Assembly: GCF_000255705.1 (NCBI RefSeq)
Contig: NZ_JH636442.1
Location: 327,579-391,578 of the forward strand
DNA from: Zavarzinella formosa DSM 19928
Lineage (GTDB): Bacteria > Planctomycetota > Planctomycetia > Gemmatales > Gemmataceae
Direction of reading: 5' to 3'
DNA: 64,000 nucleotides
Part shown: positions 55,637 to 64,000 of the stretch, piece after piece
How positions within the stretch are numbered: the stretch's first letter is position 1
Layout of the letters: the number at the start of each line of letters is the position of its first letter
Made by a program: the position numbers and the translations under genes
The notes under the pieces: model-generated
What the model was told of the DNA's origin: nothing
The model's database searches: none
Seen by the model: the letters and a program-made list of their open reading frames with translations, nothing else

Positions 55637-57105
55637 GCGAACGCCCCCTCCCTCTGAACCTCTCGGACTGGCCCGCCAATCCCCACCAATTGTTGGGGGT
55701 TTCGCACCCATACGGGGCGAGGGAACTTAAAAAGGCATACACCCGGCTGATTCGTTTTTACAAGCCGGAACTTCATCCCGCCGAGTTTGCTCGCATCCGC
55801 GAGGCATACGACCGCCTGCTGCCTTGGGCGATGGCCACCGACTCGCCGAAGCAAGTCGAAGAGGAACTCCCGGCGCCCCGTGAGGAGGCGCCGCCGGTGG
55901 AAAACGAAGGGATGGAAATCCTGCCGCCGCCGCAGATCAGCATCACCGAGAAGATCTCGTTTTCGGACTTGGAGCCGGCGACCCCGCGAACGGAAGATCC
56001 CTCCCAAGAACCGGAACAGGATGGCGACTATTTCTGGCAGTTGGCCACGCGGGGGGAAACCGAATCCGCATACCGGGGGTTGACGGAAGAAGCCGCCCGC
56101 CATTCATCGGTTGAGCGAAATTACCTGCGGTTGTACTGGCTGTTGTCCGTTCACAAGGAGCTGGACTCCCAACGCCACCCGGCCGACTGGCTGGCCCGCG
56201 GATTGTCCGCGACCGGCGGTTCCCAGCGGTTGCTTGAAACTTATGTCACCTTCATCAACATGCAGCCTTTGGAGGCGAACAACCGGCGTTGCGTCAAAAT
56301 CCTGGAGGGGTTGCGCGATCCCTATCAGGTGTCTTACCTCGTCCAGAATTCCTGGCGGCAACTTCTGCAATTCCGACGCTGGAACGACGTGTTGGAACAG
56401 TTCCCGATCATCCGGGAGCGGTTGAAGCAATCGACGGATGCCTGGCTCGGCTTGGTCCGCACGGTGGCCGACGCCGCCGGATGGGAAACAACCAGTCTGA
56501 CCGGCATCGACCTGATGAAAGCCTGTCTGCGTGAACTGGACGATCTCAGTTATGTGGCGTTGCAGAAGCCGGAGGTCTTTGATCGGATCGACTTCCTCAA
56601 GACGCTGGTGAAGAGCGCCGATGCCGTAAACCGTGATGACAGCCTGCGAGAGTTGTGTCGGTTGGTCCGGAAAGAGTGGACCACGGATCTGGACAACGTG
56701 AGGATCGACTTGCACCGCTTGATCGCAGACATCGCTTGCTACCCGAATCGTTGGAGCAATCGTTTCGACGACGCCGTTTCGGCGGTCAACCCGCTGGCCT
56801 GTCAGGCGTACCATTTGGTCAACCAGCTTCGGAGCGAAACGGGCGCCGATATGCCGTTGCAAGGTGACGCGGAAAAAATCGGCCGAATCCAGCGACAATT
56901 GACGCCTGTCTTGCATTATCCGCAATATCGGGAAACGATTTACAGGTATTGTCTGGAGACGTTCACGCCGCCGGAATCATTGATCGATTTGCTTTCTCCG
57001 CGATATGCGAAAAAGTTTCCGCAGGACAATTCTCTGGAAGAACACCTGTTGGGAGACTGGCCGTTGCGACTGATCTGCCTCGCCCATCGGTTCTACCATT
57101 CGTGA
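55633..57105 (+). CDS. J-like protein with degenerate J domain (KPE in place of HPD)
   Basis: The 490-residue product uses the GTG at 55633, overlapping the previous stop by four bases. Residues about 13-65 have the shape of a J domain: NPHQLLGVSHPYGARELKKA, YTRLIRFYKPELHPAEFARI and REAYDRLL. The HPD tripeptide between helices II and III, needed to stimulate Hsp70 ATPase, reads KPE here. An acidic Pro-rich linker (75-135) leads to a helical region of about 350 residues with TPR-like pairs (RNYLRLYWLLSVHKELDSQR, RRCVKILEGLRDPYQVSYLV, WRQLLQFRRWNDVLEQFPII). It is soluble. I infer that it docks on the Hsp70 or on the membrane paralogues without normal J activity. Confidence 0.85.
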   Translation: MSERPLPLNLSDWPANPHQLLGVSHPYGARELKKAYTRLIRFYKPELHPAEFARIREAYDRLLPWAMATDSPKQVEEELPAPREEAPPVENEGMEILPPPQISITEKISFSDLEPATPRTEDPSQEPEQDGDYFWQLATRGETESAYRGLTEEAARHSSVERNYLRLYWLLSVHKELDSQRHPADWLARGLSATGGSQRLLETYVTFINMQPLEANNRRCVKILEGLRDPYQVSYLVQNSWRQLLQFRRWNDVLEQFPIIRERLKQSTDAWLGLVRTVADAAGWETTSLTGIDLMKACLRELDDLSYVALQKPEVFDRIDFLKTLVKSADAVNRDDSLRELCRLVRKEWTTDLDNVRIDLHRLIADIACYPNRWSNRFDDAVSAVNPLACQAYHLVNQLRSETGADMPLQGDAEKIGRIQRQLTPVLHYPQYRETIYRYCLETFTPPESLIDLLSPRYAKKFPQDNSLEEHLLGDWPLRLICLAHRFYHS

Positions 57106-57317
57106 GTCTCGATCCCCGTTTGCGGGCTTCGTGCGTTCGGCCGGTTCTGGCCATCATCCCGGTTCGCCGACGACCCGACGCGTTTTGCCCGTCTGCTTGC
57201 GCCAGATTCTCGCGAAATCATCAAACATCATGACCGATGAACACGGCTGACACGGATTTGTCGCTGGAGGCATGGACGAGCCTACCGGAACAGGAAGAAT
57301 CCGTACCAGGTCGCTCG

Positions 57318-60098
57318 ATGAAAATTCGTCCCGTTTCTCTGCGATTGTGTTCGCTCGAAGCCCGTGATGTTCCCGCCGCCGTTGTCTATCCGACGGCCAC
57401 CTTCGACGATGTTCCCGCGAAATTGCCATCCACTTGGACGACGTGGGGTTCCAACGCCGGGCAGTCCCAGATTGGCGCCCAACAAGGCTTGAACAACTCA
57501 AACGCGCTGGTCCTCTCCGGGGCGAGCAATGCCGTCTCCCGTGCCTGGGACACTCGCGTCACGGCCGCCAATGTGGAAACCCATGCCCAAGTCCTGCTCA
57601 ACACGCTGATCCCCACGCAGGTGATCGCCCGAGGGAAATCTCTCAACACGGCAACACCGACGTATTACGCGGCCGGAATCGCCCGCGGGGTGGAAGTCAC
57701 GCTGTCCAAAGTGGTGAACGGCGTCAGCACAACGCTCGGAACGCTCACCAGCAATCAGTATCTGAGCAACGTCTGGGTCGATCTGTCGCTGGCGGTGCAA
57801 AACAACCGCCTGCAAGTCCGGGTGCAACGACCGGACACCGGGCAATGGCTGAATCGTTTTGGCGACTGGCAATCCACGCCGACCGAAGCCTTGGATGCGG
57901 TGGATGCCTCCATCGCCGGGACGGGGCAGGTTGGTGTTAACCGGCCGGCGTCGTATTTCGGCGGGGTCACGGTGGACAACTTCCGGAGTTTCGCCGCAAC
58001 GGGGGACATCACGCCGCCGACGGTGAAGTTCGTCTTCCCCAATCTCCCCGTCACGGCCCCGGCGACGGGTTTGAAGAGCATCGTCAAGGTTTACACGGAC
58101 ATCGTCGATCAAGGGGCGATCAAGCGGGCCGACTTTCTGGTCGACGGCCAACTGGTGGCGAGAAAGGTCGCGGGGCCGTTTCGAATCGACTTGCAAACGC
58201 TGAATTTTGCCAATGGCTCGCACACGATGTCCGTGCGGGTGTGGGATGCGTCCGGCAACACGACGGAAACCACCTTGCCGGTGAAATTCAACAATCCCCC
58301 GCCGGCGTCGCTGCCGGCAATCAAACGGCATTTCCCGAGCATTCAATATGCGGCGCTGGCCTATAGTGGCACGCCCATGAATGCCACCACCACGGAAATG
58401 CTGCAAAACAAAGTCGATCTGGTGGTTCCCAATCCGAACTATCTCGGGCCGATCAACACGGTGGCTCCCAATACGCCGCAGATGATTTACTCGAACGTCT
58501 CCAACCTGTATCTGGACCTGTTAACTGACTGGCTCAACTACGCGGATGCCAAAGCCCTTCCGCGAGAAAACGCCTTTTACCACGTCATGCAAGCGACGCC
58601 CTTCAGTGGCAATAGCGCTTCGTCCCTGCCGGTGGATCGCTTCTGGAATGTCGAACGCGGGAACACAACGCTCACCACGTATACGCTGCCTTCCCAGCAG
58701 AACACCCCGGTGAATATCAAACTCGGAGGCGCCGGGGATTCCTTGTATCTGGCTTACCCGGACAAGTTCCGCGAAGTGAACGTCACGCTCGGCGCGGCGG
58801 CCACCTCGACGGCATGGAAGGGTGTGTGGGAATACGCCAGTTCTGTGGATGCCAACGGGAAACCGCTGGCTTGGAAGGCGTTAAAGCTCACGACCGACAC
58901 CACTCAATTGTTCAAGAAAACCGGCCAATTGACCTTTGATCCTCCGACCGATTGGAAGACGGCCGTCGTCAGCGGCAGCACGGCCCGGTTGTTTTACATT
59001 CGCTTCCGCACCACGGCGGGAACCGCCGATCAAGCGCCGACGGTCACGATGCTGCGGGGCCGGGATTACGTGGGCGCGAACGGGGGCATTTCGGGAACCA
59101 TCCCGGCCTTTGACACCTCGGCCGACAAGAACGGGGATGGATACCTTTCGGATGCGGAATACGCCAAACGCAAATCGGGAATGAACGCCCGCTTTGTATA
59201 TGAGTCGCGGCTGTTCTATCCCTACTACGGCCAGATGCGGTTTGCGACCAACCCCACCGGCACGGGTGTTTCCGATTGGGCGACCGATTATCATGTGCGC
59301 TTGTTGAAGGCCCATCCATTGGCTGACGGCATTATGATGGACAACTCGGGAGGCAAGCTTCCGAATCTGCAAGCCTCGGTGATCGAGCAGACCGACACAT
59401 ATACATATGATTATTCGTCGATGCTTGCTCAAATCAGCCGGGCGATTTACCCCAAGCGGATCGTGGCCAACACGGCCGGCGGTGGGGATGCGGCCGCCAG
59501 TGTGGACGCGCAAGTCGCCGGATCGCTCGAAGAAATGGCCCTGCGGCCGCTTCAAGCCACTTGGTCGCAGTTCGTGAGCGTGGCCGACGACATTGAAGAT
59601 CGTTTGTCCAAACTGGCCGACGGCAAGTTCATCATCCTCGACACCTATTCCACGGGGGGCGGTTCTCCCACCGACCCGCGCACCCGGATGTCGGCCTTGG
59701 CTTATTACTACTTGCTGGCTGATCCCGACTCCACCTATTTGATGACGTGGGGCGGCGAGGAACCCGCCTCCGCGTGGGACCGGCATTGGTTCGACGCCAT
59801 CGGTTACGACATTGGCAAACCCACCGGCACATGGACGCAGACGGCCGCCGGTGTTGATCCCGCCGACCCTCGGCTGGCTTATCAGGTGTTCGGCCGGACT
59901 TACCAAAACGCGCTGGTGCTGTACAAACCGCTTTCCTACACGGCCGGAATCGGCACGGGGGGAATCGGGGATAACACGGCGACGACCCACCAGCTCGACG
60001 GGAATTACCGCATCTTGAACTCGGACGGCACCCTCGGCCCCGTGACGAACAAGGTCACATTGCGAAACGGCGAAGGGGTTGTGCTGATCCGAAGTTGA
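57318..60098 (+). CDS. large exported protein with LEAR-type N-terminus, Ig-like and EF-hand segments (possible glycoside hydrolase)
   Basis: The 926-residue product starts at ATG 57318; an upstream ATG at 57237 would add 27 residues. The N-terminus MKIRPVSLRLCSLEARDVPA fits the planctomycete LE(D/A)R..P surface-protein signature. Residues about 20-220 form a jelly-roll-like domain (SNALVLSGASNAVSRAWD, TYYAAGIARGVEVTLSK). An Ig-like block follows (ITPPTVKFVFPNLPVTAP, GSHTMSVRVWDASGNTTETT). The rest resembles uncharacterised glycosidase families (RVWDAS, YYGQMRFATN, HPLADGIMMDNSGGKLP, RIVANTAGGGD, YYYLLADPDSTYLMTWGGEE). Acidic residues in HPLADGIMMDNSG could be catalytic. One EF-hand-like loop reads DKNGDGYLSDAE. 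Surface localisation is inferred, the enzyme class is uncertain. Confidence 0.6.
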   Translation: MKIRPVSLRLCSLEARDVPAAVVYPTATFDDVPAKLPSTWTTWGSNAGQSQIGAQQGLNNSNALVLSGASNAVSRAWDTRVTAANVETHAQVLLNTLIPTQVIARGKSLNTATPTYYAAGIARGVEVTLSKVVNGVSTTLGTLTSNQYLSNVWVDLSLAVQNNRLQVRVQRPDTGQWLNRFGDWQSTPTEALDAVDASIAGTGQVGVNRPASYFGGVTVDNFRSFAATGDITPPTVKFVFPNLPVTAPATGLKSIVKVYTDIVDQGAIKRADFLVDGQLVARKVAGPFRIDLQTLNFANGSHTMSVRVWDASGNTTETTLPVKFNNPPPASLPAIKRHFPSIQYAALAYSGTPMNATTTEMLQNKVDLVVPNPNYLGPINTVAPNTPQMIYSNVSNLYLDLLTDWLNYADAKALPRENAFYHVMQATPFSGNSASSLPVDRFWNVERGNTTLTTYTLPSQQNTPVNIKLGGAGDSLYLAYPDKFREVNVTLGAAATSTAWKGVWEYASSVDANGKPLAWKALKLTTDTTQLFKKTGQLTFDPPTDWKTAVVSGSTARLFYIRFRTTAGTADQAPTVTMLRGRDYVGANGGISGTIPAFDTSADKNGDGYLSDAEYAKRKSGMNARFVYESRLFYPYYGQMRFATNPTGTGVSDWATDYHVRLLKAHPLADGIMMDNSGGKLPNLQASVIEQTDTYTYDYSSMLAQISRAIYPKRIVANTAGGGDAAASVDAQVAGSLEEMALRPLQATWSQFVSVADDIEDRLSKLADGKFIILDTYSTGGGSPTDPRTRMSALAYYYLLADPDSTYLMTWGGEEPASAWDRHWFDAIGYDIGKPTGTWTQTAAGVDPADPRLAYQVFGRTYQNALVLYKPLSYTAGIGTGGIGDNTATTHQLDGNYRILNSDGTLGPVTNKVTLRNGEGVVLIRS

Positions 60099-60196
60099 TC
60101 GAACATCCAAGGGGAGACTTTTCCGAACCGTTGCACGGCGTATCCTGTTCAGCGGTTCGACAAATGATTTTCACCCCACCCAAAGGATGCTCTCCG

Positions 60197-61237
60197 ATGA
60201 ATCGCATCTCGATTTCGGCCAGATTCTTGTTGGTCGTCGGTCTGGCGGCCGGAATTCCGGCCAGTTCTCTGTTTGCCAAGGATACCCCTCCGGTCGCCGC
60301 TCAGATGAGCATGGCGGCCCAGCAGTTTTTGGCCAGCCTGTCGCCGGAACAAAAGAAGAAGGCGAGTTTCGAGTTCAACGACCCGCACCGCACGGGTTGG
60401 TACTTCATGCCGAAGCAGGACAAGGACGGCAACTATACCCGCAAGGGCCTTCCGCTCGAAGAGATGAACGACGACCAACGCAAGGCCGCCCTCGCCCTCT
60501 TGCGGTCGGGCACCAGTGCCTCGGGATTTGAGCAGACCCAAGCGATCATCGGTTATGAGTCCTTGTTGAAAGAGGTTGAGGCGAAGCCGGTCTTTGCCCG
60601 CAAGCCGGGTTGGTACTTCGTGAGCATCTTTGGCACCCCCGGCAACACCGGAAAATGGGGCTGGCGGATCGAAGGGCACCACATGGTGGCGAGCTACACG
60701 ATCAACAACGGCGAAGTGCTTAGCCCCACGCCGATGTTCTTCGGTTCTAATCCGGGGATCATCAAGGATGGGCCGAAGAAGGGCCAGGTGATTCTGCCGG
60801 GTCTTCAAGAAACGGCCGCCGATTTGGTGAAATCGTTCACGGACGAACAACGCAAGGAAGCCCACAGCGACATGAAGCAGTTCCCGGAAATCGAAGAGAA
60901 TGTGGGCATCGTGAAGTTGAGCGAAGCGAAGGGAATCCCGGCCGCCAAACTCACCGAAGCCCAACAAGCGATCCTCTGGAAGCTGATGGACGTGTACATC
61001 AACCGGATGCCGACTGCTGTGGGCGACGCCGAGCGGAAGGCGATCAAAGCCGCCGGGTTCGACAAGGTTTCGTTTGCCTACACCGGCGAACCGTTGAACG
61101 GTTACACCTTCCAAATCGTCGGCCCGACGTTTCACGCCCGCCTGCTGAATGTCCAACCGGACGGTTGGGGCAATCCAAATAACCACATCCACAGCGTGTG
61201 GCGACGGTTGCCGGGTGACTTTGGTTTGGAAAAGTGA
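60197..61237 (+). CDS. DUF3500 domain-containing exported protein
   Basis: The 346-residue product starts at ATG 60197 (AAGGA upstream) with signal MNRISISARFLLVVGLAAGI. DUF3500 motifs: FLASLSPEQKKKASFEFNDP, HRTGWYFMPKQDKDGNYTRK, GLPLEEMNDDQRKAALALLR, WYFVSIFGTPGNTGKWGWRI, EGHHMVASYTINNGEVLSPT, PMFFGSNPGIIKDGPKKGQV, and a late NPNNHIHSVWRRLPGDFG. The family is widespread in planctomycetes and some other bacteria, and I know of no assigned function. The conserved EGHH is a candidate metal site. It is separated by a bidirectional terminator from the convergent ppk1. Confidence 0.88.
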   Translation: MNRISISARFLLVVGLAAGIPASSLFAKDTPPVAAQMSMAAQQFLASLSPEQKKKASFEFNDPHRTGWYFMPKQDKDGNYTRKGLPLEEMNDDQRKAALALLRSGTSASGFEQTQAIIGYESLLKEVEAKPVFARKPGWYFVSIFGTPGNTGKWGWRIEGHHMVASYTINNGEVLSPTPMFFGSNPGIIKDGPKKGQVILPGLQETAADLVKSFTDEQRKEAHSDMKQFPEIEENVGIVKLSEAKGIPAAKLTEAQQAILWKLMDVYINRMPTAVGDAERKAIKAAGFDKVSFAYTGEPLNGYTFQIVGPTFHARLLNVQPDGWGNPNNHIHSVWRRLPGDFGLEK

Positions 61238-61272
61238 TTGACCGGCCTATGCCAATGACGAGGTTGGGCAAG

Positions 61273-61314
61273 AAAAAGGCCATCCGATTCAATGGGAATC
61301 GGATGGCCTTTTTT
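61273..61314. terminator. bidirectional intrinsic terminator between the DUF3500 gene and ppk1
   Basis: Eighteen-base arms (AAAAAGGCCATCCGATTC and its complement) surround a five-base loop. A-run on the left and T-run on the right let it end both converging transcripts. Confidence 0.93.
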
Positions 61315-61342
61315 CGTTTCGATCAACTGTTGTCTTGACCTC

Positions 61343-63526
61343 TCACGGATTCCGCTTGCGGTTTCGGCGAATCGGCTTTTCTTCCACGTCACCGGGCGGT
61401 GGCATCGGCGGGCAGTCGCGTTTGGCGTCGGCGGCATTCGCTTGAAAGATCGACTGGCTGCTGACGGGTTTGGCTCCCGCCGACGGCTCCACTCGTTTGT
61501 AAGAACCGTCCGATTGCAATTCCCGGGATTTGGCCGTGTCTGATAGAGTCACTTCAAGGATTTCCTTGATGACCCGTTGCTTCAGATCGGGTTGCTCGAT
61601 GGGGAAAATCACCTCAACCCGCCGACTGAGATTGCGGTCCATCAAATCGGCCGAGCCGACATACACCACCGGGTCGCCGCCGTTGCCGAAGTAATAGATG
61701 CGGCTGTGTTCCAGATAACGATCCACAATGGACACCACGCGGATGTTCTCGCTCACCCCCGGAATGCCCGGCCGCAGGGCACAAATTCCCCGGCAGACGA
61801 TATCCGATTTCATCCCGGCCCGGCTCGCCCGATAAAGAGCTTGCACGATCACCGGCTCAAGGATGCCGTTCACCTTGGCGATGAACCGGCCCCCCTTGCC
61901 GGCTTTTTCAAACTCGGCCTCGCGGTCGATCATCTCGACCATGAAATTTTGCATCCGCGACGGGGCGACGATCAGTTTTTTCCACTCAGGGAGTTCGCTG
62001 TAGCCGGTAAGGTAGTTGAACAACGCGGACACATCGTCCGCGAAATCCGGGTTGCAGGTGAACATGCCCAAGTCGGTGTAGAGTCTCGCCGTTTGAGGGT
62101 TGTAGTTTCCGGTTCCCAAGTGGACGTAGCGTCGGATGCCGTCCTCTTCTCGACGAACGACGAGAGCGACCTTGCAGTGGGTTTTCAACCCCACGAACCC
62201 GAACACCACATGCACGCCGGATTTTTCGAGTTCACGCGCCCAAGCGATGTTTCGTTCCTCATCCAGCCGGGCTTTGAGTTCGATAACGGCTGTCACCTGC
62301 TTGCCCGCGTCGGCGGCCCGTTGAAGGGCGCGGACCACCGGGGAGTCGCTGCTGGTTCGGTAAAGGGTCTGCTTGATGGCCAGCACCCGTTCATCCGCGG
62401 CGGCCGTCTCGATGAAATCGACCACCGGATTGAACGATTCGTAGGGGTGGTGCATCAGGATGTCCCGCGTGCGAATCGCCGCCCAAATGTTGGCAGCGTT
62501 CGCAATATCCGGCACCGGATGCGGCACAAAGTGGGGATCGCGAAGGTGCGGGAAACCCGGCAGGCCGTACACCTGAAAAAGACCCGTAAGATCGATCAGC
62601 CCCGGAACGCGAAACACATCGGCCGAGGTATCCAAATCAAGGGCGGAGGTGAGGAAATTCACGACTTCCTCCGGAGCGTCGGCTTCGATCTCCAACCGCA
62701 CGGCCGTGCCCCGGCGGCGCTTCCGCACGGATTCCTCGATGGCTTTCAACAAGTCCTCGACTTCTTCATCCTCGATTTCGTATTCACTGTCCCGCGTCAC
62801 CCGGAAAACCGTGGCGTGATCGATCTTCATGCCCGGAAACAGTTCGGCCAGATGCAACCGGGTGACCGCCTCCAACGAGGCGAAGCAATATCCCCCTTCC
62901 ACGGGGATAGGCATGAATCGCCGCAACACGGCCGGAACCTGCACCACGGCATACAGTTTGTCGGGATGGCTGGGACGTTCCAACACCACGGCAAGATTCA
63001 AGGTTTTGTTCGCCAGATGCGGGAACGGGTGGCCTGGGTCGATGGCCAACGGCGTCAGAACCGGGAAGACTTCCCGGCGAAAGTTCTCCCGCAAGTGTTT
63101 CTTGTCGGCCTCGGTGAGTTGTTTCACCGTTGACTTGATGACGATGCCTTCCTTCTCCAAGGCGGGCAGAACCTCTTCCGTCAGCACGTGGTATTGGTCC
63201 TGAACCATCTTGGAGATGTGCTGGGAAATCTTTTCCAATTGCACTTTGGGCGTGGTGCGATCTGCCCCGGACGAGCGGGTGATGCCCGCGTGGACTTTCT
63301 GCATCAGCCCGCCGACACGGACCATGAAGAATTCATCAAGGTTGGACGAGACGATGGCCAGAAACTTGAGCCGCTCCATGAACGGCACCCGCTTGTCCTG
63401 CGCTTCCTCCAGCACCCGCCGGTTAAACTCCAGCCAGGACAATTCCCGGTTGATGTACAGGGACGGATCATCAAGGTTGATGGACGGGGCAGGAGCGGCG
63501 ACGGACAACTGAGGCGTTGAAGACAT
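61343..63526 (-). CDS. ppk1: polyphosphate kinase 1
   Basis: The 727-residue product starts at the ATG complementing 63526. The N-domain has YINRELSWLEFNRRVLEEAQ and FLAIVSSNLDEFFMVRVGGL. The head domain has VFPVLTPLAIDPGHPFPHLA and RFMPIPVEGGYCFASLEAVT. The C1/C2 catalytic domains have DILMHHPYESFNPVVDFIET, VLAIKQTLYRTSSDSPVVRA, LKTHCKVALVVRREEDGIRR (the phospho-accepting His lies in the THCK region), YVHLGTGNYNPQTARLYTDL, and DRYLEHSRIYYFGNGGDP (RYLEHSRI), QSLVGSADLMDRNL-like. It makes polyphosphate from ATP, for phosphate storage and stress. The product matches the usual length (about 690-730). Confidence 0.95.
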   Translation of the reverse strand: MSSTPQLSVAAPAPSINLDDPSLYINRELSWLEFNRRVLEEAQDKRVPFMERLKFLAIVSSNLDEFFMVRVGGLMQKVHAGITRSSGADRTTPKVQLEKISQHISKMVQDQYHVLTEEVLPALEKEGIVIKSTVKQLTEADKKHLRENFRREVFPVLTPLAIDPGHPFPHLANKTLNLAVVLERPSHPDKLYAVVQVPAVLRRFMPIPVEGGYCFASLEAVTRLHLAELFPGMKIDHATVFRVTRDSEYEIEDEEVEDLLKAIEESVRKRRRGTAVRLEIEADAPEEVVNFLTSALDLDTSADVFRVPGLIDLTGLFQVYGLPGFPHLRDPHFVPHPVPDIANAANIWAAIRTRDILMHHPYESFNPVVDFIETAAADERVLAIKQTLYRTSSDSPVVRALQRAADAGKQVTAVIELKARLDEERNIAWARELEKSGVHVVFGFVGLKTHCKVALVVRREEDGIRRYVHLGTGNYNPQTARLYTDLGMFTCNPDFADDVSALFNYLTGYSELPEWKKLIVAPSRMQNFMVEMIDREAEFEKAGKGGRFIAKVNGILEPVIVQALYRASRAGMKSDIVCRGICALRPGIPGVSENIRVVSIVDRYLEHSRIYYFGNGGDPVVYVGSADLMDRNLSRRVEVIFPIEQPDLKQRVIKEILEVTLSDTAKSRELQSDGSYKRVEPSAGAKPVSSQSIFQANAADAKRDCPPMPPPGDVEEKPIRRNRKRNP

Positions 63527-63699
63527 TCCCTTGACCCTTCGAGGCAGCGATGATTTCGGCCGGGAGCGCGAGCCATCCCATCCTGATTGAGATACGCCCA
63601 AAGCATGGATTTGTCATCGAATGATGGGATTCCTTGGAGCGTCATGGTATGATCTTCACACTTTGGGGCTTTTGTCCTCTGTCACAGGGAATGCGAACC

Positions 63700-64000
63700 A
63701 TGCGTTGGATTTGTTTTTTGCTTCTGTTCGGAAGCCTCGGCCTGACGGCAATGGCCGACGGTCCGGCCGACAATGTCGCTGAAAAAGTGCGGCCGGTGCC
63801 GCCGACGCCCAAAGACCCGGTCCCTCCGGAGGAAATGATTGAGCTGCAAAAGGGCGTGAGCGCGCTCGGCGCCGAGATCGAAGGATTGAAGACCGCGTTG
63901 AAGGACAAGCCGGAGCTGCTCGCCCTGTTGCCGGATGTGATCGTGTATTACAAGGGGGTGCATGATGCCCTCAAATACAACGAAGTGTTCGATCCCAAGA
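63700..64000 (+). CDS. exported protein, N-terminal fragment (continues past the window)
   Basis: An open frame starts at ATG 63700 with AGGGA nine bases before it and runs to the window end (100 codons, no stop). The signal peptide is MRWICFLLLFGSLGLTAMAD, followed by a helical stretch (EEMIELQKGVSALGAEIEGL, LKDKPELLALLPDVIVYYKG, HDALKYNEVFDPK). I recall that some planctomycete exported alpha/beta hydrolases begin this way, but the fragment is too short to assign. It diverges from ppk1. Confidence 0.6.
   Translation, partial: MRWICFLLLFGSLGLTAMADGPADNVAEKVRPVPPTPKDPVPPEEMIELQKGVSALGAEIEGLKTALKDKPELLALLPDVIVYYKGVHDALKYNEVFDPK

Noticed and set aside
61577..63133. 518-codon plus-strand frame
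   Set aside because: It is antisense to ppk1, which has every catalytic motif.

Overview
The window looks like chromosomal DNA of a planctomycete, most likely from the Gemmataceae (Gemmata/Zavarzinella relatives). The reasons are three genes with planctomycete cytochrome c-like (PSCyt1)/DUF1549/DUF1553 domains, two DUF1501 genes, a Ser/Thr kinase with a sensor domain, a secreted protein carrying a LEAR-type N-terminal signature (LEARDVPA), and many single-gene secreted enzymes. The genus is inference. Most of the window is ordinary housekeeping and exported-enzyme content. One patch (about 43.2-44.2 kb) looks compositionally different, and four intergenic elements are striking inverted repeats.

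Layout. 1-6 kb: the end of an ISAs1-like insertion sequence sits inside a PSCyt/DUF1549/DUF1553 gene, splitting it at its CHDH motif; a DUF1501 gene and a Tat-exported phospholipase C-like enzyme follow. 6-12.7 kb (minus strand): MFS transporter, half-size EamA protein, and a DUF1501 gene paired with an intact PSCyt gene, with a telomere-like TTTAGGG inverted repeat between that pair. 12.9-19 kb: DUF3467 protein, fused cobalamin methyltransferase CobL, and a translationally coupled transmembrane Ser/Thr kinase and FHA-GAF-type class III cyclase. 19-31 kb: small secreted or unknown proteins, a HExxH protein, acid phosphatase, YncE/phosphatase fusion, MATE transporter, a third PSCyt gene, and an Ldh-type dehydrogenase with a deoxyhypusine-synthase-like protein. 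31-45 kb: hldD, radical SAM protein, hemB, tkt, apt, two modular membrane proteins overlapping hisI, then hisG, a fatty-acid desaturase and rarD. 45-51 kb (minus): four secreted proteins (propeller, CBM9-like, esterase, transglutaminase-like).

51-57 kb is the most interesting region. It is a tight five-gene operon with a short Hsp70, three paralogous single-pass membrane proteins that share a novel cytoplasmic domain but have unrelated C-terminal tails, and a J-like protein whose HPD motif is replaced by KPE. I propose this as a membrane-associated, non-canonical Hsp70 system. The window ends with a large secreted protein that resembles glycoside hydrolases, a DUF3500 protein, polyphosphate kinase ppk1, and the start of another exported protein.

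No tRNA, rRNA, CRISPR array or prophage was recognised by eye. Domain names come from motif recognition, not from a search.
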